Assembly: GCF_021049245.1 (NCBI RefSeq)
Contig: NZ_CP088020.1
Coordinates: 3,106,001 to 3,170,000, forward strand
DNA: 64,000 nt
Direction of reading: 5' to 3'
Source of the DNA: Radiobacillus kanasensis
GTDB lineage: Bacteria; Bacillota; Bacilli; Bacillales; Amphibacillaceae
Position 1 is the first letter of the stretch, and the number at the start of each line of letters is the position of its first letter. This document shows positions 8,323-16,713 of the stretch, piece by piece. The notes below the pieces were generated by a model, which did not search any database, had not been told where the DNA came from, and saw nothing but the letters and a program-made list of their open reading frames with translations. The position numbers and the translations under genes were made by a program.

Positions 8323-9618
8323 TTATTGAAAGGGTTCAAACCAAGTTGCAGCATTTTCCTGTAGTGCTTCCGTAACCCCTTCTGGTGTTTGTTCTCCCAA
8401 ATACATACCTTGAAGCTCTGTTTCCAACGTTACTTTTGTTGTTGGATTTCCTCCAGAGAAATGGACAAGCATCATGTATGGTGTTGGATTGCTTTCTACC
8501 GCTTTTCCTAAATTGTTGACTAGTTCATCATCAGATTCTGTACCAGGAATCGCACTGATCATTTTGAATTTCTCTGTGAACAGATTTCCGAACTCTTTTG
8601 TCGTCATGAACTCTACGAATTTTTTTGCTTCTTCTACGTGTTCCGATTTCGCATTTACCCCATAAGATCCATCAACCCATGTTGTAACTGTTGCGTCTTT
8701 GCCGACTGCAGATGGCATTGGAAAGAATCCTAATTCTAAATCTGGATTCATTTCTCTCAACACTTCTATCTCCCAGCTTCCCATTGGGAACATGGCTGCT
8801 GTTTCTGTGAAGAATAGCGTGCGAATGTCTTCCATTCCTAGCCCTTCATAATTTTCTGGGAAGTATTTTTTCAATTCATCCATCGCTTTAATAGAGCTTA
8901 AAAATTCTTCACTCGTGAAGTCTGTTTCCCCAGCTGCAATTTTTTCGACAAAGTCATTTGCTCCATAATGAGCCGGTCCAAAAATACCGTGAGCTAGTGA
9001 CAACAACCAGCCTTCTTTCGTTCCTAAAGAAATGGGTGTATAGCCTTCACTTTTAAGTGTTTCATTTAACGCGATAAATTCATCCCAAGTTTTCGGCTCT
9101 TCCAAACCAAGCTCTTCAAAAATCGCTTTATTATAGAACATTTGCGTCGTACTGATGTTCAAAGGTACCCCATACTGTTTTCCATCTGAACCCTTTGCCG
9201 CAGCAAGAGAAGACTCAGGGAAAACATCTAATCCATTAATGTCATCTAATGGTGCTAAGTAACCTTGATCGGCTAATTGGATACCAGGAGCATATGGTCG
9301 TAGGTGGATAATATCAGGACCTTCTCCCGCTTTAAGTGCTGTATTCAGAATCGTGTTGTATTCTGTATTCTTAGATGGTTTAAATTCTACGTTGATATCT
9401 GGATACTTTTCATTAAAAGCATCGATTAAAGCTTGATATCTTTCTGTATCCTCGGTACGCCAGCTTCCAATTGTTAGGGTGACGCCTTCTGACTCTTCTG
9501 CACTTTCTCCTTCAGAACCTTCTCCTTCTTCCGAGCCTGCATCAGAAGAGCAAGCAGCCAAGAATAGAGCAAACAAAGCAAACAAACCAGCTAACCAAAA
9601 CTTATTAAGACTTTTCAA
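8323..9618 (-). CDS. ABC sugar-binding lipoprotein, muropeptide-sugar operon
   Basis: A 431-residue family-1 solute-binding protein. The signal peptide ends in a lipobox (FLAAC, Cys at about residue 23), followed by an acidic Ser/Glu/Gly linker, so it is membrane-tethered outside the cell. The mature part begins TLTIGSWRTEDTERY and contains the family's DIIHLRPYA and YNKAIFEELGL blocks. The start is TTG at 9618 with GGAGGT 8 bases upstream. Together with the two permeases it would capture MurNAc- or GlcNAc-containing products released by NagZ and NamZ. The cargo is inferred from context. Confidence 0.88.
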   Translation of the reverse strand: MKSLNKFWLAGLFALFALFLAACSSDAGSEEGEGSEGESAEESEGVTLTIGSWRTEDTERYQALIDAFNEKYPDINVEFKPSKNTEYNTILNTALKAGEGPDIIHLRPYAPGIQLADQGYLAPLDDINGLDVFPESSLAAAKGSDGKQYGVPLNISTTQMFYNKAIFEELGLEEPKTWDEFIALNETLKSEGYTPISLGTKEGWLLSLAHGIFGPAHYGANDFVEKIAAGETDFTSEEFLSSIKAMDELKKYFPENYEGLGMEDIRTLFFTETAAMFPMGSWEIEVLREMNPDLELGFFPMPSAVGKDATVTTWVDGSYGVNAKSEHVEEAKKFVEFMTTKEFGNLFTEKFKMISAIPGTESDDELVNNLGKAVESNPTPYMMLVHFSGGNPTTKVTLETELQGMYLGEQTPEGVTEALQENAATWFEPFQ

Positions 9619-9658
9619 CGTATTGACCTCCTAAAATTTTTTATATGTTTAGCTCCCT

Positions 9659-10669
9659 TCAATAAAAGGAGTAAATCAACGAATGTAAAGTAGATCTAAT
9701 TTCTTTTAGCTTAGTGTTTCTACCGAAATGAACGGCGTTGGTAAGAAACACAACGACTAATTCTTTACTTGGGTCAACCCAAAGGCTTGTTCCCGTAAAG
9801 CCAGTATGTCCAAAGGTGCCTAGTGGCCATTTTTCACCACACGCTAGTGGATCTTGAGCATCGTGATAGACTTGAAAGCCTAATCCACGATTCCCACCTC
9901 TCGGTATTAAAGCGTTTTCAATAATCTGTGTAGGAAGAATATCTTGCGTCTCCGGAAAAAGCATGTAATGGGCGAACTGAGCAAGATCGGATGCTGTAGC
10001 AAATAACCCTGCACTCCCACTTACTTGCCCAAGCTGATATGCTTTCTCATCATGTACCTCCCCTTGAATAAAGGTTCCTCGATACTTTTCGGTTGCTGCC
10101 GCTTCTTTCTTCTCATCCTCTGTTAACAAATACTTTGTTTGAAAGAGTCCCCACGGGTTGAAGAGATGTTGTTGAACAAAGGTATGTAAAGGCTGATTCG
10201 TCACGGTCTCGATTACTTTCCCCAACAGAATCATCCCTAAATCGCTATAGACTACTTGATTATTAGGTTCGTAGATAAGATTCGTAGAAAGAATATCTTT
10301 TAGCACGTTTCGTTCGACCTGTCGATCCATATAAATTAGGTCGGCAGGTAATCCCGACGAATGCGTGATCAAATTTCCCAAGGTCACATCTTTAAAACGA
10401 AACTCCGGGATATAAGCTTGAACAGGATCCTTTAAGCTTAGCTTTTTTTTCGCTAAAAGCAATAATAGAGCTGGAGTTGTCGCAACAACCTTCGTCAAGG
10501 ATGCGATGTCAAATAACGTATCATGGTGAATCATCTGTCTTTGAGCATCCTTATTACGAAAATGCCCGAAAGCTTGGTGATACTTTTCTTCCTTTCCTTG
10601 CGTAATCATTAAAACAGCACCCGGAATTTCCCTCTGGTCCACTTGTTCTTTTAAATACGTATCAAACAC
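9659..10669 (-). CDS. Serine beta-lactamase-fold hydrolase, AmiE/YbbE-like but without signal peptide
   Basis: A 336-residue class-C beta-lactamase/esterase-fold protein. The SxxK nucleophile motif is SLTK (about residue 57), the second motif is YSD in place of YSN, and the third is HTG in GTFGHTGFTGTSLW. In B. subtilis the equivalent gene (ybbE/amiE) is secreted and removes peptides from MurNAc; this copy starts directly with MFDTYLKEQVDQREIPG and has no signal peptide, so it should act in the cytoplasm. The start is GTG at 10669, overlapping murR by 8 bp. A cytoplasmic amidase would make sense if the ABC system imports MurNAc-peptides, but esterase activity is also possible. Confidence 0.78.
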   Translation of the reverse strand: MFDTYLKEQVDQREIPGAVLMITQGKEEKYHQAFGHFRNKDAQRQMIHHDTLFDIASLTKVVATTPALLLLLAKKKLSLKDPVQAYIPEFRFKDVTLGNLITHSSGLPADLIYMDRQVERNVLKDILSTNLIYEPNNQVVYSDLGMILLGKVIETVTNQPLHTFVQQHLFNPWGLFQTKYLLTEDEKKEAAATEKYRGTFIQGEVHDEKAYQLGQVSGSAGLFATASDLAQFAHYMLFPETQDILPTQIIENALIPRGGNRGLGFQVYHDAQDPLACGEKWPLGTFGHTGFTGTSLWVDPSKELVVVFLTNAVHFGRNTKLKEIRSTLHSLIYSFY

Positions 10670-11516
10670 GTTTCTTCGTCACTCCCACCGCTTTACGTGT
10701 TTTTTCTAAAGCTGCGATATTACGATCCTGATCCGATTTAATAACCCCTAAAAACAACATGTCGACCACATTCAGTTGGGCCATTCGAGATCCCGTCGCT
10801 CCACTTCGCACATCCCTTTCAAGGGAACGCGTATGCAGCTTAATATCTGCTAGGTCGGACACCGAATTTTTCCCCGATTTCGTTAAAGTAATGATCGTTG
10901 CTCCATTCGCTTTCGCAACCGTTAAAGAATCGATAATATCTGTTGTTTGACCACTATAAGAAATCCCTAAGACAACGTCTGCTTCATTTAAGTTTGCCGA
11001 GACCGTAATCTGAGAATCTCGATCTAGTGCTAGTTCACACCAACGGTTAATTCTAGAAATCTTTTGTTTAAAATCTTGTGCGATCACACCAGATGCCCCA
11101 ATCCCGTAAACGGCTATGACTCTAGCTTCTGCCAAAAAAGCAATTGCCTTTTCTAACTCCGTTTCCGATAAGACAGCAACCGTTTCTTCAATCGATTGAA
11201 TATTGCTCATGGAAACCGTTTGGATTAACGACTGTATGGAATCGTCCTCTGGAATATCTCCATACAAGCGATTGTCATGATTAGACTTTGCTAAGTCGGA
11301 TGCTATTTTTAGCTTTAAATCTTGAAAGCCATCACAGCCTAACTCTTTACTAAGCCGAATAATCGTTGCTTCACTTACATTTGTTCGATCCGCGAGTTTT
11401 TGAATAGACATGTTAGTAACCTCGCTCGGATGATTCAAAATAAACTCTGCTGCTTTTCTTTGCGTCGGTTTAAAGGAATCTAGTAATTCTTTTATAAAAA
11501 GGAGTTGATAGCTCAT
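10662..11516 (-). CDS. murR: MurR/RpiR-family transcriptional regulator
   Basis: A 284-residue regulator with an N-terminal RpiR helix-turn-helix (residues about 1-75; MSIQKLADRTNVSEATIIRLSKELG) and a C-terminal SIS sugar-phosphate domain (IAVYGIGASGVIAQDF, then GISYSGQTTDIIDSL). It heads the operon whose other products import and break down MurNAc. The family member MurR senses MurNAc-6-P, which is the natural inducer here. The ATG at 11516 has only a weak upstream Shine-Dalgarno. A promoter with an inverted repeat lies directly upstream, consistent with autoregulation. Confidence 0.88.
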   Translation of the reverse strand: MSYQLLFIKELLDSFKPTQRKAAEFILNHPSEVTNMSIQKLADRTNVSEATIIRLSKELGCDGFQDLKLKIASDLAKSNHDNRLYGDIPEDDSIQSLIQTVSMSNIQSIEETVAVLSETELEKAIAFLAEARVIAVYGIGASGVIAQDFKQKISRINRWCELALDRDSQITVSANLNEADVVLGISYSGQTTDIIDSLTVAKANGATIITLTKSGKNSVSDLADIKLHTRSLERDVRSGATGSRMAQLNVVDMLFLGVIKSDQDRNIAALEKTRKAVGVTKKRV

Positions 11517-11560
11517 GTCATTCTTCCTTTACATCATTTCTTTTTTTCACAAGGGTGTTC

Positions 11561-11603
11561 GAAATATTTACTACAGTATATTAAACAATATTTCATTTTA
11601 CAA
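11561..11603 (-). promoter_or_regulatory. murR operon promoter with overlapping inverted repeat
   Basis: On the minus strand a -35 TTGTAA (complement of 11598-11603) and a -10 TATACT (complement of 11575-11580) are 17 bases apart. An inverted repeat, GAAATATT at 11561-11568 and AATATTTC at 11587-11594, covers the spacer and the start region. That is where a MurR operator would be expected; the operator identity is inferred. Confidence 0.6.
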
Positions 11604-11633
11604 CACATTTTTGTAATATTATTTCATAAATTG

Positions 11634-11662
11634 TTTAAAAAGCATTCTAATTAAGGTATGAT
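11634..11662 (+). promoter_or_regulatory. Probable glcD promoter
   Basis: TTTAAA at 11634-11639 and TATGAT at 11657-11662 are 17 bases apart. The -10 box overlaps an in-frame ATG at 11658, which therefore cannot be the translation start and supports the downstream start at 11730. Confidence 0.5.
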
Positions 11663-11729
11663 AGGTGCAACATCTTTCGCACAGAAGCTGGAGCGAAGCA
11701 ATCATTCTAATGGAAAAGGAGGAATTTCC

Positions 11730-13145
11730 ATGATCCCTCAGCACGTGAAACAAAGCTTCATAGATATTGTTGGTGCAAAAAATGTAGCAGACTCACAAGC
11801 TAGTAAGCTAGTCTACTCCTTTGATGCAACTCCGCAATTTCAAAGTATGCCAGATATCATCCTATCCCCAAGAAATACGAAGGAAGTATCAGAGATCGTA
11901 AAATTATGCAACGAACACCATATCCCTATCGTTCCTCGTGGATCCGGTACAAACTTAAGCGCAGGAACTACTCCATTAGAAGGTGGGGTTGTTCTTCTCT
12001 TTAAACATCTCGATCAAATAATAGAAATTGATGAAGAAAACCTAACGATTACTACACAACCAGGGGTGAATACCTTGGAGTTAACACAAGTTGTCGAAAC
12101 AAAAGGGCTATTTTATCCACCAGATCCGAGTTCGATGAAAATATCCCAAATCGGCGGGAACATTAACGAAAACTCGGGTGGATTAAGAGGCTTAAAATAC
12201 GGAGTGACACGCGACTATGTGTTAGGGCTTGAAATCGTCCTTCCAAACGGGGACATCATTCGAACAGGTGGTAAGCTTGCCAAAGACGTTGCTGGTTATG
12301 ATCTGACGCGTTTATTTGTTGGCTCGGAAGGAACGTTAGGCATTGTTACCGAAGCAATCTTAAAACTAATCCCGATGCCTGAATCGAAGAAAACAATGCT
12401 AGCACTCTATCAAGATATGAATGCTGCAGCCAGAACCGTTTCCGCTATTATTGCCAATCGTATCATTCCGACCACACTGGAATTTTTAGATCAGCCTACC
12501 TTAAAAGTAGTCGAGGACTTTTCACGAATTGGTCTTCCAACAGACGTTAAAGCGGTTTTATTGATTGAACAAGACGGCGATAGCCAAACAGTCGAGCGAG
12601 ATATGGAAAAAATCGAAGCAATCTGTAAAGACAATCAGGCAACCGATGTTCAAGTAGCCGAGACTGAGGTGGAAGCAGATGCCCTTCGAACCGCACGGCG
12701 AGCGGCCTTATCCGCACTCGCGCGATTACGACCGACCACGATTCTAGAAGACGCCACCGTGCCGAGATCCAAAATTGCCGAAATGGTTCAGGCCATTAAT
12801 GAAATCGCTAACAAATACCAAATTGACATTTGTACATTTGGCCATGCTGGGGATGGCAACCTCCATCCTACTTGTATGACTGATGTACGTAATAAAGAAG
12901 AAATGGAACGAGTGGAAAAAGCATTACAAGAAATCTTCGAAAAGGCCGTTGCTTTAGGCGGAACGATCACCGGAGAGCACGGGGTTGGTGCCATGAAGTC
13001 TCCCTATCTACATCTAAAACTAGGAGAAGAAGGCATTGCAGCCATGGAACAAATTAAGAGAGCTTTTGACCCGAATAATATCATGAACCCTGGTAAAATT
13101 TTTGCAAAATCAGAACGAAAACGAATTGTGGTGAGTCAGGGATGA
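11730..13145 (+). CDS. glcD: Glycolate oxidase / D-2-hydroxyacid dehydrogenase FAD subunit GlcD
   Basis: A 471-residue FAD-linked oxidase that oxidises glycolate or a related 2-hydroxyacid (D-lactate is an alternative) and passes electrons to the iron-sulfur partner encoded next. The FAD-binding PCMH domain spans roughly residues 35-215 (PRGSGTNLSAGTTPLEGG; GGNINENSGGLRGLKYG). The C-terminal FAD-oxidase domain carries FGHAGDGNLHPT and GEHGVGAMK. I start it at 11730 because AAAGGAGG lies 8 bases before that ATG. Its stop overlaps the glcF start by 4 bp (ATGA). D-lactate released by MurQ is a possible substrate, but that link is speculative. Confidence 0.88.
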   Translation: MIPQHVKQSFIDIVGAKNVADSQASKLVYSFDATPQFQSMPDIILSPRNTKEVSEIVKLCNEHHIPIVPRGSGTNLSAGTTPLEGGVVLLFKHLDQIIEIDEENLTITTQPGVNTLELTQVVETKGLFYPPDPSSMKISQIGGNINENSGGLRGLKYGVTRDYVLGLEIVLPNGDIIRTGGKLAKDVAGYDLTRLFVGSEGTLGIVTEAILKLIPMPESKKTMLALYQDMNAAARTVSAIIANRIIPTTLEFLDQPTLKVVEDFSRIGLPTDVKAVLLIEQDGDSQTVERDMEKIEAICKDNQATDVQVAETEVEADALRTARRAALSALARLRPTTILEDATVPRSKIAEMVQAINEIANKYQIDICTFGHAGDGNLHPTCMTDVRNKEEMERVEKALQEIFEKAVALGGTITGEHGVGAMKSPYLHLKLGEEGIAAMEQIKRAFDPNNIMNPGKIFAKSERKRIVVSQG

Positions 13146-14461
13146 AAACCAAGGACATGCAAGTCATCCAACAAGAATTTAAAGAAAAAATGGACTATGA
13201 TGAGCTTCTAAATTGTATGCGATGTGGGTTTTGTCTTCCGAGCTGTCCCACCTATATCGAATCTGGAAAAGACGAAGCCCATTCCCCAAGAGGGAGAATC
13301 GCTTTAATGAAGGCCCTGGTAGATGGGGAGATTGAACCTGACGAGGATGTAAAAAGATCCCTAGACATGTGCTTAGGTTGTAGAGCTTGTGAGCCTGTCT
13401 GCCCTTCTGGAGTCAATTATGGTCACCTTTTAGAGCAAGCAAGAGATATTATTTATCAAAATAAAAAAACTTCTTTGCCAGTGAAGGCTTTAAGAAAATC
13501 CGTTTTTTTCGGACTTTTTCCATACCAGGATCGTCTAATCCATACGACCGGTTTATTAGGCTTTTATCAACGATCTGGTCTTCAATCGGTAACACGAAAA
13601 TCCGGTGTTATGAAACTTTTCCCAGAATCCATGCAGCTAATGGAAAAAGTTTTACCAGATGCTCCGACTAGAAAAAAGATGAAAGATCGACCGCATCATT
13701 TACCAGCCAAAACTACCCCGAAGAAAAAGGTGGCTTTCTTTTCTGGATGCCTCATGGACACGATGTTTTTGCCAACGAATGATGCAACAATGAAGTTGTT
13801 ACAGTTAGCTGGATGCGAGATTGTCATACCACAATCACAGAATTGTTGTGGTGCATTGCACGGGCATAGTGGAGAAAAGAATAAAGGAAAAGAATTAGCG
13901 AAGCAAAACATCCGTGCTTTTGAGGAAGCAAAAGTGGACTACATTATTACCAATGCCGGTGGTTGCGGAGCTTTTCTCGTGGACTACGGGCATCTGTTAA
14001 AAGAGGAACCTGAATGGAAAGAACGTGCGGAGGCATTTTCTGCAAAAATCAAAGACATTTCTAGTATTCTAGTAGAGTTGGATTTTCATAAAAATGCCTT
14101 AAAAGTCGAAGATCAAGTAGTCACGTATCAGGACTCCTGTCATTTACGTAATGTACAACGGACTTTTTTAGAACCCCGAAAGCTGCTTTCCTCCATAGAA
14201 GGAGCAACCTATGTAGAGATGAAGGATGCAGACCGTTGCTGTGGTTCTGCTGGCATTTATAACATCGTAGAATCCGAAATGTCGATGAAAATACTGGATT
14301 ATAAAATGGAGCAAACAAAGGCAACGAAAGCAAAAACAATTGTGACCGCTAATCCTGGCTGTTTGTTACAAATGAAGCTAGGGATTGAAAAGGAAGGCTT
14401 AAGTGATTCGGTTCGGGCGGTTCATATTGTTGATTTATTATTAGAAGCTCTCCAGGAGTGA
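13142..14461 (+). CDS. glcF: Glycolate oxidase iron-sulfur subunit GlcF
   Basis: A 439-residue electron-transfer subunit with two 4Fe-4S ferredoxin motifs near the N-terminus, CMRCGFCLPSCP (about residue 25) and CLGCRACEPVCP (about 77). Two CCG domains follow, with QNCCGALHGHSG and DRCCGSAGIYN at their cores. It is translationally coupled to glcD by a 4-bp overlap. A third GlcE-type subunit found in some bacteria is absent here, as in Bacillus YsfCD-type pairs. Electrons would pass from GlcD flavin through these clusters to the membrane quinone pool. Confidence 0.9.
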   Translation: MKTKDMQVIQQEFKEKMDYDELLNCMRCGFCLPSCPTYIESGKDEAHSPRGRIALMKALVDGEIEPDEDVKRSLDMCLGCRACEPVCPSGVNYGHLLEQARDIIYQNKKTSLPVKALRKSVFFGLFPYQDRLIHTTGLLGFYQRSGLQSVTRKSGVMKLFPESMQLMEKVLPDAPTRKKMKDRPHHLPAKTTPKKKVAFFSGCLMDTMFLPTNDATMKLLQLAGCEIVIPQSQNCCGALHGHSGEKNKGKELAKQNIRAFEEAKVDYIITNAGGCGAFLVDYGHLLKEEPEWKERAEAFSAKIKDISSILVELDFHKNALKVEDQVVTYQDSCHLRNVQRTFLEPRKLLSSIEGATYVEMKDADRCCGSAGIYNIVESEMSMKILDYKMEQTKATKAKTIVTANPGCLLQMKLGIEKEGLSDSVRAVHIVDLLLEALQE

Positions 14462-14543
14462 AATAGTTCCATAAATTCAAAGCCATAATATTTTCACTGT
14501 AGTATGGTATTATAAAAAAAAGAACTTAATGGTGGTGATTACT

Positions 14544-14810
14544 TTGGCGAAAATTCAATCATCGGAAGAACTTATGAAATACATTTCAAATATGGATAGT
14601 GACAATTCTGTCGTTCAGTTTACTATTCCTGGAAAAGGAAAATTCACATTAGTTCTTCAAGAAGAAGATGAGCAAACCATAAAGTTTGAAGCTGAAAATA
14701 ATCCTGAACTAAAACGTATGTTAAAGGAAAGTCAGGAACAATATGAAGAAGGACTGGGTATGTCAACCAAAGAATTATTGAAATCTCTTTCTAACAAGGA
14801 CTTTATGTAA
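14544..14810 (+). CDS. Probable type II antitoxin
   Basis: A small acidic protein of 88 residues. I start it at the TTG at 14544 because GGTGGTGA lies 5 bases upstream; an ATG at 14529 overlaps that ribosome site. The N-terminal half (SSEELMKYISNM, VVQFTIPGKGKFTLVLQEED) looks like a beta-rich module. The C-terminal tail is charged and helical (ELKRMLKESQEQYEEGLGMS, TKELLKSL), the usual shape of a toxin-binding antitoxin tail. Its stop overlaps the next start (TAATG), so the two are translationally coupled. I do not recognise a named family; the call rests on size, charge and the toxin-like partner. Confidence 0.65.
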   Translation: MAKIQSSEELMKYISNMDSDNSVVQFTIPGKGKFTLVLQEEDEQTIKFEAENNPELKRMLKESQEQYEEGLGMSTKELLKSLSNKDFM

Positions 14811-15091
14811 TGGAGGAACGGAATGTAATTTGGTCTCCTGCTGTGAAAGAAAAACTTATTCAATTTAGGAGCGAAAGGTTTACAACTGAAGAAACTTTCG
14901 ACTTTATTACTCAGTTTATCTTAGAGACAGAAAAGCTATTAGGAAATTCTATAATAAGAAAGTCGTATATTGAAGAAAATGGGGAATTCAAAGGCATTTC
15001 AAGGGTAGTTATTAAAAAGTTTAGAGTTTATTATAAATTAATAGGAAATGAAGCTATTATATTAGCAATACTTTTCCCTGGTGAAAACTAA
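14810..15091 (+). CDS. RelE/ParE-superfamily toxin-like protein
   Basis: A 93-residue basic protein with the plan of RelE/ParE toxins: an N-terminal VIWSPAVKEKL helix-strand opening, a helical pair (TTEETFDFITQFILETEKLL), and a C-terminal sheet with GISRVVIKKFRVYYKLIGNEAII ending in AILFPGEN. The Arg/Lys-rich strand and the YYK and final short strand are where RelE-type RNases carry active residues. It is coupled to the upstream antitoxin-like gene by a 1-bp overlap and followed by a terminator, so the two form a self-contained cassette between glcDF and kbl-tdh. Activity is inferred. Confidence 0.7.
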   Translation: MEERNVIWSPAVKEKLIQFRSERFTTEETFDFITQFILETEKLLGNSIIRKSYIEENGEFKGISRVVIKKFRVYYKLIGNEAIILAILFPGEN

Positions 15092-15147
15092 ATACCTGAA
15101 TAAAGTTCATATTTTAAATTATAGGGAGCTTTACTTTTACCTTATTG

Positions 15148-15184
15148 AAAAAACGGCCCAGACCTGAACTGAGCCGTTTTTAAT
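15148..15184 (+). terminator. Terminator after the toxin-antitoxin pair
   Basis: AAAACGGC, CAG and CTG, GCCGTTTT form a stem around a short loop, with A-rich and T-rich flanks on either side. It ends the toxin-antitoxin transcript about 55 bp after the stop codon. Confidence 0.8.
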
Positions 15185-15489
15185 TTACTTTTTACACTTA
15201 AAACTTCGTTAAAATCCCTCCACCTTTATATGTTAGTTGTAAAAATTGACTTCAAATCCGAATCCGTACACCTCGGTAATTTAATAACCAAACAAATTCA
15301 TAAGAAGTTTTTATTTGGAAAAAATACCAATTAGGACATATAAAATAATTATCCAGAATCTGTCCTTTCCAAGTAAACATTTTCATTCACTTTTGTTATA
15401 ATAGTTGTAAAAAGGGCGATAAAAAGCATTTATTGTTCGCCTGAAAAAGACAAATGTTCATAAAGCGTTTTCAAAAGGAGGAAAATTCT
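15185..15489 (+). promoter_or_regulatory. Intergenic region with the kbl promoter
   Basis: This stretch between the terminator and kbl has a clear -10 box TATAAT at 15397-15402 but no convincing -35. Downstream, GGCGATAAA and TTTATTGTTCGCC could form a leader hairpin at about 15414-15442. No T-box specifier, riboswitch or small gene was recognised. Confidence 0.4.
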
Positions 15490-16683
15490 TTGACTAGCTC
15501 AAAACTAAACCACTTTTTAAATGAAAATCTCGAGGAATTAAAGGCACAAGGTCTTTACAACGAAATTGACCCCGTACAAGGTGCCAACGGTCCCATTATT
15601 CACATTAACGGAAAAGACTTAATTAACCTCTCCTCTAATAATTATTTAGGATTAGCAACAGATGCACGACTAAAAAATGTCGCCAAACAAGCAATTGACT
15701 CTCACGGTGTAGGAGCAGGTGCTGTTCGTACAATTAACGGGACACTTGATCTTCACTTAAAACTAGAAGAAAAACTAGCTCAATTCAAAGGTACCGAAGC
15801 CGCTATCGCTTACCAATCCGGCTTCAACTGTAACATGGCTGCTATTTCTGCGGTTATGGATAAAAATGATGCTATTTTATCGGATGAGTTAAACCACGCT
15901 TCCATTATTGACGGTTGTCGTCTTTCCAAAGCAAAAATCATCCGTGTAAATCACTCGGATATGGAAGACTTGCGCCAAAAAGCGAAAGAAGCGGTTGAGT
16001 CTGGCCAATACAACAAAATTATGATTATTACGGATGGCGTATTCTCTATGGATGGAGACGTTGCGAAACTTCCTGAAATCGTGGAGATTGCGGAAGAATT
16101 TGATTTAATGACATATGTAGATGACGCCCATGGTTCTGGTGTTTTAGGAAAAGGGGCAGGAACGGTAAAACATTTCGGCTTACAAGACAAAGTTGACTTC
16201 CAAATCGGAACCCTTTCCAAAGCAATTGGGGTTGTCGGCGGTTATGTTGCAGGGAAGCAAAACTTAATCGATTGGCTAAAAGTACGCTCTCGCCCATTCC
16301 TATTTTCTACTTCCCTAACACCTGCTGATGTGGCAGCAAGTACAGCAGCGATTGATTTATTAATGCAAAGTAGTGAGCTTCAAGAAAAGCTTTGGGAAAA
16401 CAGTGAGTACTTGAAAAAAGGATTATCCGAGCTAGGATTTGATATTGGACACAGTGAAACACCAATTACTCCTTGTATCATCGGAGACGAGAAAACAACA
16501 CAACAATTCAGTAAACGACTAAATGAAGAAGGAGTTTACGCGAAGTCCATCGTCTTCCCAACGGTACCAAAAGGAACGGGACGCGTTCGCAACATGCCTA
16601 CCGCTGCTCATACGAAGGATATGTTAGACCAAGCACTTGCAATTTATGAAAAAGTCGGAAAAGAAATGAACCTCATTTCATAA
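15490..16683 (+). CDS. kbl: Glycine C-acetyltransferase (2-amino-3-ketobutyrate CoA ligase)
   Basis: A 397-residue PLP enzyme of the alpha-oxoamine synthase family. It splits 2-amino-3-ketobutyrate with CoA into glycine and acetyl-CoA, the second step of threonine breakdown. Family blocks include [13 protein letters not shown], the YQSGFNCN substrate loop, [27 protein letters not shown], and the PLP-lysine motif [14 protein letters not shown] start it at TTG 15490, because AAAGGAGG lies just before it; an upstream in-frame ATG at 15454 has no ribosome site. The next gene, 30 bp downstream, supplies its substrate. Confidence 0.92.
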   Translation: MTSSKLNHFLNENLEELKAQGLYNEIDPVQGANGPIIHINGKDLINLSSNNYLGLATDARLKNVAKQAIDSHGVGAGAVRTINGTLDLHLKLEEKLAQFKGTEAAIAYQSGFNCNMAAISAVMDKNDAILSDELNHASIIDGCRLSKAKIIRVNHSDMEDLRQKAKEAVESGQYNKIMIITDGVFSMDGDVAKLPEIVEIAEEFDLMTYVDDAHGSGVLGKGAGTVKHFGLQDKVDFQIGTLSKAIGVVGGYVAGKQNLIDWLKVRSRPFLFSTSLTPADVAASTAAIDLLMQSSELQEKLWENSEYLKKGLSELGFDIGHSETPITPCIIGDEKTTQQFSKRLNEEGVYAKSIVFPTVPKGTGRVRNMPTAAHTKDMLDQALAIYEKVGKEMNLIS

Positions 16684-16713
16684 CTGGGAGAAAACTTGAG
16701 GAGGAAACGACAG

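Noticed and set aside
15185..15489. T-box or riboswitch upstream of kbl
   Set aside because: No specifier loop, T-box sequence or conserved aptamer core was found; only a possible simple hairpin.
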